From Candolleomyces eurysporus (lineage: Eukaryota; Basidiomycota; Agaricomycetes; Agaricales; Psathyrellaceae), in assembly GCA_027579435.1 (NCBI GenBank), contig JANBPK010000934.1:1-64000 (forward strand): a DNA stretch of 64,000 nucleotides. Reading direction: 5' to 3'. This document shows, piece after piece, positions 36,054-48,329 of the stretch. Every line of letters begins with the position of its first letter. The first letter of the stretch is position 1. The notes beneath the pieces are model-generated. The model did no database searches. It was not told the DNA's origin and saw only the letters and a program-made list of their open reading frames with translations. A program made the translations under genes and the position numbers.

Positions 36054-36211
36054 ATCGGTGCTCGGTGCTCGTAGTTGAGCCACTCGTATAGACATTCGTC
36101 GTTAGCGTTATTTACTCATTCGCTTCAGTTTTCGGTATTTATGAATGTATCTATATTATGCATAGTGTAACAATACAAATATGTAGAACAGAGTCCGTCG
36201 CTCAAGCTGAA

Positions 36212-38253
36212 TTATCGATATGTTTTGAGTGTCTCACATTCAGGCTTTTGGCTGTCTACAGTTCGGCTGACAACCTCCCGTCCTTCTGCAAACTTGATAG
36301 GAGGAAGGCTGAATCCATCAGAGTATACTGGTCGGCTCGAGTCCATCCCACCCATTCCTGTTGTTTTGCCAATCGCTGCGCGACGGATATTGAGGATGAG
36401 TCGTGAGCCCTAAGTAGTTGTGAGGAGGGGTCCTAAAGGTTTGACATTTCGGGGGTAGAGAAATACGGACGTACCACGAATGAATAAGTTACGAAAAGCC
36501 ATCTGTTGGAACCAGCAACGTACATTAACGAGTGGACGGTAAGCAGCATCAAGAAACGGACGTACGGCCATGTTGCAAAATAGTAAATTCCGTATTGATA
36601 AAAAGCGGCGAAGGTAGTGAGCATCATACTCCCGAAAAGCCTTTCGTGAAGTGTGTCAATATCGCGGATGTACGAAATCACGATCGAATGAACAGGAGGA
36701 ACCCACAGCAAGAAAGTGAGAGCCGCATCTCTGAAAAACGCACGCAGTAACGGAGAGATAACGCTCATCTTTCTCAGCAGAGGGAATCTCACTCGCCCAC
36801 TGGTCCTGTCAACGAGATACACCCTCAGTTTATACAGGGAGAGGATAAAGTACAGTCCTGCATGCACGGGATCAGCCATTGAAGTCTTCGCTCGAAGAAT
36901 CGATATTTTCGACTAACCTGAGTTGGCTGTGGTGAATATACTGCATCAGAAGGAGAAAACGTCAATGCAACCCCAGGTTCACCGCCCGCAGCGGACTTAC
37001 CAATTTGCCAGGTACATCCTGAGCTTTAACGGTGTCACCTCGGCCGCTAAAGTTAGGCAGCCTGCTCGTCCTAATAGTGGGTCGGAGGAAACCGGGGGTG
37101 TTACCTCGAATTCTGTCAATTGCCAAATGGCATAGAAGCCAAACTGACAGTGAAAGATTTGAAATTTAGGATATACGTCGTTCGACTGGCCAGAGTGTCC
37201 TTACCGTCAATTCGCCTACGAGAGTCAGGATAAGCAATTTCCTCGTGTGGAGGCAAAGGAAGGACTGACATAGTGCGATAGCAACCAGCACAGCAAGCAC
37301 TGCGTAGACGAGGGCGTAAATGTCAGCAGAAATAATGAGCCAGAAGTGAATCATACACGATACATTTTTTGTTGCTCTTGTATAGCGCATAAATACGGAT
37401 GATACAAATCGTGTCGATGACAGCGACACAGAACTTGCTTCCAGCACTGACAAGAGGTAATGACATCAGGTCCTACATCGATCCAGTCGGAAAGGTCTAC
37501 TTTGAGTGACTTACAGGCTCATGGCTCGAATATACGTGCTGCAGCTGATACGATACGTGAGCCAGGTTGATAAACACGGCGTACGTGAGATGAACATACA
37601 ACTATATCAGAGGTCAGTTTCCAGAAGCCGTCTCACTGTGAATCGAAGGACTGACCTGTCCCGACGGATTAGGTATAGCACCAGCTGTATGAAGTAGGAA
37701 TAAAGAACATGACAGCTGCTTTATAAAGGGATTAGGATAACCGTCAAAGATCGTACTCACAAATGATCATGATTCTACGATAAGGTGCAGGTCAGCAGCC
37801 GACGGCCATGGGTGAATAATGAGCATTAGATGACAACGTACACCACAGCAGCCACACAGTAGTACCTCTCGATGAGGTAGAGCACTTTCGTGAAGGACCA
37901 TCTCTTCCTGTGAAGCAAGTAGTAATTCAGGTTTGCGGTCGTTCGAGGCAGGAAAGATTCAGCGTTCGCGAACCTCCAAATGAGTTCGATCTAATGTGAG
38001 GGTAGTATTAAACTTCGATGAAAGAGCAGAAGTCAGGAAAATTGGCTCACCTCTTCCTCTAACAAAGAAAGGATGTCGTAAATGAGGAATGTCAGGGCGG
38101 CGGCTGCGTGCCGTAGAAATGAACCAAGAAATCATCGTCAATATATCGAGTTGAACATTGCCCGCACGACTTCAGAAGAAAGCGTTACATACCTCTCGAG
38201 TATCCTTGATCCTGAACCACCTTAAGAGCCAACATGAACGTGGAGGTGTCCAT
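36212..38253 (-). CDS. DUF6533-like seven-helix membrane protein
   Basis: The start at 38253 gives MDTSTFMLALKVVQDQGYS. The next exons encode ALTFLIYDILSLLEEEIELI (about 37985-38110), the family hallmark, then LHRKRWSFTKVLYLIERYYC. Further exons encode VIDTICIIRIYALYKSNKKC (about 37370-37435), VLAVLVAIALCQS, LYKLRVYLVDRTSGRVRFP and SPLLRAFFRDAALTFLLWVP (36730-36850). After a last intron comes GSRLILNIRRAAIGKTTGMG, with the stop at 36212. This matches a common mushroom family of seven-helix proteins, possibly receptor-like, whose function is unknown. Many introns are 50-60 bp. The family recurs at 51822-53810 and as a relic at 27569-29300. The frame seems intact, though small middle exons are unresolved. 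Confidence 0.75.
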
Positions 38254-39562
38254 AGTACCAGCCTGCGTAACTAGCTAACTCCCAAGGGCCAGGGCACCAA
38301 GGTACCAGAAGAGGGATATAGAGAGAGGAGAGGAGAGATTGATCAATCAATCTGAGGCCCGGATGCATTCAAGATCAGCTCCGCCTGATAGTAAGCACTG
38401 CGTCTACCACGCGTCTGACTCTTACGGCATCTGAGAGCGAGGTGTCAAGGAGCACATGCGACTAAATGTCGATTCTGGCGGAGCGCCCATCATATAGTAT
38501 AATTAGCTTGTGCGGCATCCTTCGTTCAAGGCAGCGGCACGTACGCATCCCCCGGTTCAAAGTAAGCTGAAAATTGAAAATCATCCCATTAGGCGTTGTC
38601 GCTGATCGCTGGACGTTTTAATCAGGATCTGGTAACTCTTCCACAGGGATGGGGACGCGCATCTATTCTCGCATGGCGCACGCGAGTACGTGATCGCAGT
38701 ACTAAAATTGGAATTCGCCGATGCCATTTTTGGAACGCCAAGTCGGAGAATCAAGGACAAGGATTTTCTTCCACCTAGTCCTCAGGCCTCATTATCAGAT
38801 GAATCATTCTCCGGCTGGTCACGAGTCTACGAAATGGCCGCGAAACAGCGACTGCGGTAGTAGATACGTCGCGTTTTTCCTGCTTACCCACTTTCTAGGT
38901 CAAAGCGAGCTCAAGGAAGAATTTAACCTAGGAAGAATGACGGCGTTTTGAACACGCTTGGTCGCCGTGGCTGAGCCGAGAAGGTCTCACTACACACAGG
39001 AAGACGTTCATGTCGACGAGCAGGGGGAATATATCTCTTCTCCCGAGCATAAATACGCCTAAAGGTATCGATTCAGAGAGCATCAATGGATTGACGCGGC
39101 TTCGTCCGGAGTCCGGTTGTGTTCGATGTCGAGTATGGTGCGTGGTCGTAACATTCTGACCCTCAATACGTGCTAAATGCTCTCATTCCGCCAGCACTCA
39201 GCATAAGCTGACTTTCCGTTCTCAGAAGGAGCTCGAGGGATCGTACACGGCTCTGAAGCTTTTCACGAATGCTAGAGCCATCCGCTACGGAGAGCATAAT
39301 ACGAACCGACCTTCACCCCAGCCGCATCCCTCTGGCTGGCCTCGTTTTCAAAGACCTGCGCTTTTGAGCTTTGAGGACGTCGTCGAATGTGCAGACAATT
39401 GCACGGATTCGTTGCTTGGCAGGCGGGTGGACGGGTTAGGTTCCTACCTATCTCGACGGTTCAAAGTTATCTTTATCTTTCGACGTTGATCACCTAAGGA
39501 AACTCAGTTGCATGGATTATCCAGACTAATTAGATACATAGTCCGGTGAATGAGTATTAGAG
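38254..39562. other. Gene-poor region
   Basis: No coding frame is supported. The 5' end should hold the promoter of the DUF6533-like gene. A 76-residue plus frame (38721-38951) has no motif. The sequence is of mixed composition without clear repeats. Confidence 0.35.
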
Positions 39563-42470
39563 TCAGAAATGAAAGTTAATTGAAAAATTAGTCCTATCCT
39601 CTGATGCATTTCTTACTGCGTCCCTGCAGTTTTGTGAAGAAACAATTTCCTCGAGTTCATCTAGTGTCAAGGTTTGATTAGATACCCCCAACTTGGCAAT
39701 TGCGTCCAAATCTTCCTGGTTGCCGACCGCAACGAAATGGTTCTGGAGCATGAAGACAAGAGTGCTCAACGTCTTGCTCCGCCTCCTGTGTCCTTCGCGA
39801 TAATGTTCGTCAACAAGCTCATAAGCTAGCGTAATCGCCTCTTCTAAATCCTCGATCGACCGATTCCTGCGATACCGACATTGGAGGTACCACGCAAGTG
39901 CTGAAAGAGTTTCGGGCCGTGAGGAATGTGGGGCTCGAAGGACTTCTCGACGCAGGCGAATGGCTTCGTCAAGGTTCTCAACGGAACCTAGTTCTTGAAA
40001 ACGAAGATAGAGTGCGGTGGAGAGATGCTTGAGTGAATAGGGACACTGAAGGTGGGGATGTGAACGAAGGGGGAGCGCCTCGCGAAGCACTGAAATAGCC
40101 TCGTCGATGTGAGGAGGGTACTTGGAGCAGCGAAACAGAGACTTGAGTGCGCATCCAAGGCTGAACAGTGACAAACCGCGGGTTGGACTCTGGGGTTGTG
40201 GACAAAGGTGGAGTGCCTCGCGGAACACCGAAATGGCCTCTTCAATTACCGGGACAGAATCGGAGCAATAGAAAAGTTCATGAAGTGCTTGCCCAAGGTA
40301 GCACAATGACCTATGCCGATCCGAGTGGGGATACAAACGGAGGGCGAGCGCCTTGCGATGCATCGAAATGGCCTCCTCAATGGTGGAGATGGACTCGTTG
40401 TGGTTGAACAATAAATTGAGTCCAACGGCGAGCTCGGTGAGGCCGACCGCCTTCTCGTTCTGCTGAAGCAGCCCAACCATTTCCCGTCGCAGGCTAATGA
40501 ACTTGTCCAGATTTTCACAGGTGAAAAAGGACCATCCCTGATTCCAATGGGTTTCACGATATTCGAGTGAATACAGCACAGCCGCCGTCTGCTTGGTGGG
40601 TTCGAATTCTTCCCTGCGCCTTTGTCTTCGCCGTCGAGCCCCCAATTCGCAGCTCAGACAGTGAATGAGAAGGTGAGCGTGAAATGAGGGAGGCACGAAG
40701 AACCGTCCTGACCGACTTTCAGTTTTCAGAAAATCGCGAAGGGACGTGTGATAGAAGGTGACTGGTGCATCGTCAGTGCCCGGAACTTGTATAATGGCTT
40801 GCAAGTCTACCAGGACATGGACCACCTCGTGAGGCAGTATGACGAGAAGTTCGGCGATGCCAGAGATTGGGAGTGGCTTCGAGAGCAACGCAAGGGTTGA
40901 AATGATCTCGGTAAAGTGGGGGAGGTGTTCTGAGCGTGCGAGGGTTTGTAAGTAAAGACCATCCAACCCAGGATCAATGTTGAGAGCGAGGGGAAAGCGG
41001 TCCAATGGGGTTGAAGGATCGTTTGGTGAGCCGGATCCTTGGAATATGAATTTGAAGAGGCTCGACGCGAAAATGAAGGATCCACCAATGTGATCCACGA
41101 GCTTTTGGGAGTCAGCCCGGCTTGGCCATGACCCGTTTTTCCTGATGTGGGCTTGAATCACCGGGTCTGCCTTCTTTTTGGCATCGAACACTGAGTCTGT
41201 AAACGTTTTGATGTCGTCTCTTGAGCAATGGTCCGAAAGATCCTTTAGAAGAACCCCATTATCTGGGGTGAGGAACGAATGAATGTGCTTTTCGACGCGG
41301 CTGGTGATGAAGATGCGGAGGGGAATGTGAGGATTCTGCTTGAAGAACCTGAGCGTGGTGGCAATAAATTCTTGAACGCCTTCTTTGTCGTCGCACTCGT
41401 CGAGACCGTCAATGATGATGAGATATGGATTCGATACGATGAGTTTGGCGAGGGAGGCTTGGGCTACAACTGCCTTGAAAGGCTCGTACACCAAGCGCTG
41501 AAGCCGAGCGCCCAACGAGAAAGAGGGATGGGCCTGTAGGAGCTCTGGCTCAGCCTTAACGGCAGCCCCAATAAAGGGAGCTGTAGTGGGCAGAGAAGTT
41601 GCCATTTGACTTGCGAGGGTATTTGCAAGTCGTCCGATCTTGCTCCTGTCCCCAGTGTTCCTGCAGAAGAAGAAGGTAGCGAGTAAGCGCCCCCCTCCCT
41701 GAACCTTCTCGGACACCTCTTGAGCGATGGCAGACTTGCCACAGCCTGCATAACCGTACATCCAGAGGATGTGTTGCTTCCTGAACAGCAGGTTGCCGGA
41801 CGTCCAAGAGATAATCCATTTAATCACATCTTTTCGTGTTCCTGGTATACAGGCAGAGTCGGGCGGCGATCGCTTCCGATCGCGAGTATGGGATGCGTCT
41901 GTGATGGGCTGGAGAAGCTCGAAGAGACCTATCATTGGATTGACATCGTCAGTAGCACGAGTCTGATATAGAAATCTGGACTCACTCCTCAGCTCCATAG
42001 GCGGAGTATGTTGATGGAGCCCCCCTTCAACATGGTAGACCCTGAATTCTACGTGCCCATTACTCGATCCCTGCAAGAACGACATCATACTGCGACCTCT
42101 ACAAAGGGGTGGTGGGTAGGAGAAGAGTTGGCTCTGTTCCCTGAGCGGCGATTTGCTGTCTACATGTGATCTCGCACTGCTGTAAACCTTGAGAATTGCC
42201 TTCCTTAAACAGGTCCGAAATAGACGCTGGAACGACGAGCGTTTGGTTCCAAGTGGCAACTCAACAACCGTTCAGCTTTACGTATGAAATTTAGTGTCTA
42301 TGTCTACTGTTCCAAAAATAAGAAAACTCAATCTACGTCCGGGCCGTCTCATCCCAACAAAGAAACTCACCCTGTCCCTTAGCAGCGTCTAGAAACCCAT
42401 CACTATCCGACAAGGGGTGTGGGAGTATGACTTCTCTGTCGCTTTTGTATTCAACCGAGAGGCGGGGCAT
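39563..42470 (-). CDS. NACHT-TPR NLR protein, locus 2, with C2-like N-terminus
   Basis: This is the best-preserved NLR here. The frame from 42259 to the stop at 39563 runs unbroken, counting a 57-bp stop-free intron at about 41927-41983. Walker A is GYAGCGKSA, Walker B YLIIIDGLDECDD, followed by the conserved FHTSLRDF-like region (FYHTSLRDFL) and about six TPR units with EEAISMHRKAL-type helices. A probable first exon (42470-42371) encodes MPRLSVEYKSDREVILPHPL, and joining it to an acceptor near 42255 gives VATWNQTLVVPASISDLF, which resembles a C2-domain strand pattern. That frame then conflicts with the following AILKVYSSARSH frame, so a small indel or an unrecognised splice lies near 42200-42215. 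Role: a candidate intracellular receptor; the ligand is unknown. Confidence 0.85.
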
Positions 42471-43191
42471 GAATTAATCCACCCCTGGAACTATTATGGT
42501 GGACGTGGGGTAGACTGGTATTCGGACTCGGCCCCGCGAGTGGTCTTAGTGGTATGCAATTGAGACGGCTGATCAACCCAAAAGGGATTTTGCAAGGGAT
42601 TGGTAAAGATGGAAGAAATCAAAGTTCGCCTTCAATGAGGACTCATGCTGTAACTTGGCTTATAAGAAACCTAGAGTCCACTATAGATGCTTAGGTCTCT
42701 AGAGATGGGTTGGGGGTTGGAGCGAGGGGAATGGGAGTAGTAGCTTGCGAGGTGAGTGCGGAACGTACTAGAACAAACATGAACGGATCCATAGGACTTG
42801 AAATTCCAGTTTGTCTCCCACACCATCAGCTTGCCACCCAGCTCTTCAGCGAAAAGCCGGCCCACAGTTCAATGAGCCGTTCGACCGAGTCGCTCATTTT
42901 TCTGTGGAGGAGGGCATGAGGCAGGTCCACGACGATCAGGATGCGGAAACACTGTAGACGTGACATCTTACAACAATAGCAACGCCAAATATCGCTGGAG
43001 CGGTGCCTCCTTTGAGGAACTGGATCCTGCTCTCCTTAATTTCGGCATAACGTTGACCATTCACAACAAAAAAGATGATCACCCTGCCCCCATCGACGGC
43101 CAAGTCGGGGCCGGCAATCTCGGAGCTCGAATCCTGGCAATCAATAAATATCCGAGTCGTCTCGCAACCAACTCGCAACTCATCTCCTACG
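42471..43191. other. Intergenic region with a possible upstream F-box exon
   Basis: The frame 42960-43217 (85 residues, ending DDVPPIPR) overlaps the start of the next gene in another frame. Its end looks like the linker that usually precedes an F-box (PPIPRLPTE), so the true gene may start at 42960 with a one-base problem near 43215. No other gene is seen. Confidence 0.35.
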
Positions 43192-44656
43192 ATGATGTAC
43201 CCCCTATACCGCGTTGAAACGGAAGTTCTCATCTACATCTTTGAACTCGCTGTCCACACACCTCTCGCACTCGAAGTAGCCGAACATGTGATCCAACCTG
43301 GAATTGCATCCCATGTCTGTAGCCCCTTCACCCCGTTGACTCTCAGTCATGTATGCAAAGCATGGCGGAGTCTTTCCTTCTCTCTCCACGAGCTGTGGTC
43401 CAAGATTTACGTGACCAACGGCGCCCACGGTCATATACCGCTCTTCCAGCTTTGGCTCCAACATTCGGGAAACCATCCGCTGGAGTTGATCTTTCGAGAT
43501 ACGGACGAGATCACCTCCGAGAATGGCTCAGCCATCCTCGAGATGGTGAAGATCTCGACGTCATTTAGCACAAGATGGAAAGCTTTCAAGATTAGGATAA
43601 GTCGAGGCACATCCGGCATAGATCTAGATATCGAAGCAATGGCCGCGCTCTTTCAAGATCTTCCAACCCCAAAACTAGAGAGTTTGGCATTCAGCTTCTC
43701 CTCGTCTGACGGCGACACATTCAACGAAATCTGGAAGGGACTCGCTCAAAACTCCCCGGTACTGCAAGAGATGCAAGTGTGGGCCACGTGGGTTGATCTG
43801 CGACCCGTTGTCTCCGTGTTCCCATTCCATCGCCTTACCGCCCTCTCACTTTTCTGCATCATAGTAGAGGAAGATGAAGTCCTCCTCCATCTCGACCAAT
43901 GCACGTTATTGGAATCTCTCTCGATTTCGTTTTTTGATATCATGATGGGATTTCCTCAGCTGAAAATGGTCACCCTTCAACAGCTGGTCAAGCTCACGCT
44001 TGTTGGCTGTTCGCCGGCAATTTACGTGATGGACAATCTCCAGCTCCCTTCCCTCTCCCATCTCTCCCTTCATATCAACATTCCAGACGAAGATAATCGA
44101 GAAGAAGCCCAGTCACTTAGGATTGCCGCTGAGAAGATGCTGACGCGGTCGAGCGCCAACCTCAAATCTTTCACGCTGATTGACGCCACATCGCAATTCG
44201 AACTTATCTGGCTCCCCCTCCTCATCCATCCGTCGCTTCAATCTGTTGAGGAACTCGAGTTTGTAGGTCAGGGGGACAACGNTTTTTCTGGGTGCCCTGA
44301 TTATCCCTCAGTTGAATGAGACTTCGTCTCGACCAATCGGTGACAAAACAGCCAACGAACTTCAATATCCTCTCCCACACCTTCGTCACATCCACCTCGC
44401 ATCTTACGAGTTTACCGATAACCCGCACTTACTATCGAAGACAGTCCTATCCAGGATGAACGCACCAAATACAGTGGCTAGAATCGGTTCTGTTAGCGCC
44501 AATTTCAGAAAGATTGAGGAGCTCCAGTCTGAGCGAGCGTTTTGGGATGCGGAGCTCGAGTTGGAGTTTGTGGATCGCAGGTTTCAACCACTGAGGGCAA
44601 GCCCGCTGCTTGAACCTGTGATCAACGATTTCTCAATGCTGGAAGATTGGAAATAA
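43192..44656 (+). CDS. F-box / leucine-rich protein
   Basis: The frame from MMYPLYRVETEVLIYIFELA encodes an F-box (EVLIYIFELA, then LTLSHVCKAWRSLSFSLHEL), followed by loosely repeated leucine-rich segments (LESLAFSF, LTALSLFC, LVKLTLVG, LSHLSLHI), the usual plan of mushroom F-box/LRR proteins that present substrates to SCF ligases. The frame is broken at an N at 44282 next to a T run. On the other side it continues as LGALIIPQLNETSSRP to the stop at 44656, so the break is probably a sequencing ambiguity rather than a mutation. The gene seems intronless apart from this. The start is uncertain because the upstream frame (42960-43217) ends in a plausible pre-F-box linker. Confidence 0.75.
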
Positions 44657-44973
44657 AGGTGAGCCTCATCACCTTTTCGGTTTTTTACTACATATCTTAT
44701 GACTGTTCTTTTTCAAAGGGGGAAATTCCGAGTCATCGTTACATTGCGCAGGCATTGGGCATTGGGTATCCACGAGTTCGACATTTCGGCGACCTAGCAT
44801 ACGTGTCTCTATATACTCTGTTCATCAATACCATTTGGAAGAAGCTGAATTCTGAGGGATGATTCGTTGAAGATGAACAATATGTGTAAAAAATCCCTAC
44901 ATAGCAAGGGCCAGAGGTGAATTCGGGCCCGGGCACCAAGCAGCCCAGCACGCGAGTGCGTCTCAATAACAGT

Positions 44974-45246
44974 GTTACAGCTGTCGAGGAAACGATAGAC
45001 CAGATTCCGCTTCATTTCGCTTTTGATATTTGTTTACTTTTGGAGCATCACAAACAATAAGTCATACCAAAACTGGCCGTGCCCTCCAATTCCAACCGCC
45101 ACTTTGCTCATCCTCAGTCTTTTGGAAGGTCTCAATGCTGACATTCAGCCCCGTTTGAGTATTTGGTTGGATACGCCACCAAACAAATATCAAAAGCAGA
45201 GCAAAATGGAATCTGGTCTATCGTTTCCTCGACAGCTGTAATAACA
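44974..45246. repeat. Inverted repeat, about 61-65 bp arms, 147 bp apart
   Basis: The left arm (44974-45034) and the reverse complement of the right arm (45182-45246) share a perfect 31-bp block (44978-45008 against the complement of 45212-45242) and another identical 16-bp block at the inner ends (45019-45034). Together they could form a long hairpin. It lies between the F-box/LRR gene and the first Hsp70-like gene. It may be a small foldback/MITE-type element. No flanking target duplication was identified. Confidence 0.75.
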
Positions 45247-45249
45247 GAA

Positions 45250-45330
45250 ACAAATAGTTTTCGCCGGGGTTTGAACTTTTTGAGTCCTCTGCGGGTATCA
45301 CTCCTGCCCCATCACGATTGTGACGCACAG
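45250..45330 (-). repeat. Possible SINE-like fragment
   Basis: On the minus strand the sequence ends with TTCAAACCCCGGCGAAAAC, like a tRNA T-arm / box B, and starts with gtgcgtcacaatcgtgatg. The same words occur in the same order at 29585-29625, where the middle is missing. Assignment as a tRNA-derived SINE is tentative. Confidence 0.35.
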
Positions 45331-45443
45331 ACCAGATGTACCATCGCCTGTCTCTCTTTCAAAGACCGCGAGCGCTTCAGAGGCTCAAATATAAAGGAGA
45401 GTGACAGCTCATTTACAACGCCGCACTTTCTTGCTTTGCTTTC

Positions 45444-47922
45444 ATGGGCCCTTCCAGACCATTGAATCGTGCACCCTACGATGGAACCCGTAGGAAGCTC
45501 ATTCTTGCTTTTGATGTAGGAACAACATATAGTGGTATCTCATACAGGTGCGTTCGCGTTAACTTGAAGGCAAACCAAATATGGTTGAAGACACATTAAT
45601 GTGGTTGGGCCATGTTCCCTCAGTATCCTTGATCCCGGCCAGGTACCAGAGATTAGAGGTGTTACGCGGTTCGTGATTTGCCTCGAAACTCGTGTTCAAG
45701 CTGACGTATTCCTCGATTCCTCGTAGGTTTCCCGCGAATGAATATATAAGTGGTGCTTCCAAGATCCCCACCGTAATTTACTACGACAAGGCCGGTCGTG
45801 TCCAAGCCGTTGGGGCTGAGGCTATGCAGGACGGGATACTCGAGACGGCTTTGGACGAGGGTTGGGTGAAGTCCGAGTGGTACGCACGTCTCAGCTCGTC
45901 TGGATCGATAATCAAGATCAATTATTATCACTGAATGCGTCTTTCAGGTTCAAACTATTGATTAGACCCAAGCCAGGAGAGTCAGACTCAAATTTCGCAG
46001 ACAAAATACCCCCTCTGCCACCAGGGAAAACAGTTATCCAGGTACTAGCCGACTTCTTGCAGTATCTGCAAGCCTGTGCCGAGGCTTACATCAAAGGCAC
46101 TCACGCTAACGGTCGGGAGTTATGGGACTCGGTCTCATCCGAGATCGACTATGTCATTTCTCATCCCAATGGCTGGGAGGGTTATCAACAAAGCCAGATT
46201 CGTAAAGCCGTTATCCTGGCCCAACTGATCCCTGACACGGATCAAGGTCACTCACGGATGCTGTTCGTGACGGAAGGTGAAGCTAGTCTCCACTTTACAA
46301 TCGACAACGGGTTACCAGCTGGAGTGATTGAAGCTGGAGAGGGTATCATCGTGGTAGATGCTGGAGGCGGAACCATTGATATCAGCGCTTACAGTAAGAA
46401 GGCACAATCTGGTAACGCCAACGACATCTTTGAAGAAATTGCGATTCCCCAGTGCCACTTCTTCGGCTCGGTTTTCGTCAGCATCCACGCGCGATTGTTC
46501 CTTGATAGTGCGTATCCACCAGCGAGCGCCGATACTGAGATTTAATCTTTTCTTGGGAGCAGGTTATCTCGAGGAATCTGAGTACCACGACGAGCTCGAC
46601 AGCATTGTCCACTGCTTCGACAAGTCGACAAAGATTCGATTCAATAACGACCAGCAGCCACAGTACATCAGATTTGGGGGAAACAAGGACAATGACCCCC
46701 CATACAACATTCGGTTTGGTCAACTGAGGCTTTCTGGGTGAGTGACCATGCTTCTTGTTTATTCCGTCGATTTAACACTTATCTTCACAGAACTGATGTT
46801 GCCAAATTTTTCGAGCCTTCGGTGACATGCATCATCAAGTCCGTACTCATCATGGTCGCGAATACACGCAAGCCGATTAAGGTGAATATTCTTCTGTCTG
46901 TAAATGCATATGTCTCACATTGTCCAGCACGTTGTGCTTGTTGGAGGCTTTTCTGCCAGCGACTGGTTGGTCTCAAAGGTGAACCAAGCACTCAGTCCGA
47001 AAGGGCTGAACATTATCCATCCCGAAAACTACGTGTCCGTCGATTCTTTCTATTTGAGGTCTCGGTGATTCTCAACATTGACCGCTTCGCATAGGAACAA
47101 AGCGGTATCCGATGGCGCCGTTTCGTTCTACCTCGACCAGCGTGTAAAGACGCGCATCGCGAAGGTGGCGTATGGCCCAATGTACAGCATAATATACGAC
47201 AAAAAGAACCCAGAGCACCGACAAAGAGAATCTACCATGATCACCCCGCGCAACGGCACAAAGATAATTCCAGGCCGTTTTAGCCCAATCTTACCGAAGG
47301 TGCGTTCCCCCTTGACCACCGGTGGGCATTTAATTGGAACCTTACGCAGTGTGTGCACGCACTTAGAATACCCAGGTTTCCGAAGAGCAAAGGTTCTCCT
47401 TCAAGCTCAGCAGACAGATTGACACGAAGGGCAGCTTGAAAGCCGACGCCACTGTATGGTGCTATGGGGGGCAAGACCTCGACCCTCGATGGAAGGACGT
47501 GGATAAAGGTGAGTGGCTATCCACACTCTGAGCAACCATTCCATTGACTACTAATTGATGTTTTCAGATAACTATCGCAAGCTGTGCACCGTGGAAGCCG
47601 ACACCTCTTTTTTGCGTCATCGGAAACCACGAAAGAACAAGAATGGGACAAGTGGAGAATACTGGGATTTTGATTTTACTTTCGTTCTCTGGTTTAGTGC
47701 AACAGAACTACGTGCTCAACTGGCTTGGAAAGAAAATGTGCGTACTCTCATCTTCAACTCGAAGTAACTGTTGCTGATCTGTTCTATATTCTTGATCATT
47801 ACAACCAATTTTAGGGAGTGGAGAAACAGTACGTACTTTCTCTACGCGGATATCTCATGGGGTTCTGACCGGTTTTGGGTAGGGGTCCAGCAAAGATAGT
47901 GTACGAACCTAATGATGTTTGA
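45444..47922 (+). CDS. HSPA12-like Hsp70 family protein, copy A
   Basis: This is a member of the fungal Hsp70-like ATPases related to HSPA12, which keep the actin-like nucleotide-binding fold. The start at 45444 leads into KLILAFDVGTTYSGISY (phosphate-1 motif). Then come FPANEYISGASKIPTVIYYD, the cluster GWEGYQQSQIRKAV, phosphate-2 IIVVDAGGGTIDISAY and the adenosine motif HVVLVGGFSASDWL. The C-terminus is LRAQLAWKENGVEKQGPAKI and VYEPNDV. About ten exons have 50-65 bp introns. There is no EEVD tail and no canonical lid, as usual for this group. Client and role are unknown. It is closely related to the gene at 49236-51710, and a dead NLR gene on the opposite strand lies between them. Confidence 0.9.
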
Positions 47923-48329
47923 AACGTACGGGTAGTAGGTTTGAACGAGAACATCCCACATTGAGTGTCGTTCTAGTGAGAACATATGAGTTCTATTGAA
48001 AGTCAGATTACTGTGCAGACTTCGATCATATCATATCGCTCGTCCCTTTGATAAATCCACCGAGAACCAGTCAGAGACAGACATAGCGATAGCGACCCTA
48101 CCCGGGTCGAGTTCAAGACCGAAGTCTTTCACGCTTTGTCTACCCCCCCCACCCGAAACCACAGCCAAGGATGCTCACTCTCGACTTTCAAAATTGCAAG
48201 TTGTAGTTGGATTATTTTCAGTGACGAGCTCATGGGCGTACATGATAGCTACCTCAAGTCACCAACAGGCTGACTCTCGCCGTAGGAGGCACACAATTAG
48301 CCCCTCAAGACGGGAGAGGGGAGAGGTAG
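47923..48329. other. Intergenic region
   Basis: This lies between the end of Hsp70-like copy A and the NLR remnant. A 114-residue plus frame (47996-48340) has no recognisable content. It has a run of C at about 48145-48152. Confidence 0.35.

Noticed and set aside
42936..43232. A 98-residue minus-strand frame upstream of the F-box/LRR gene
   Set aside because: No ATG context or motif; it lies antisense to the more plausible F-box leader.
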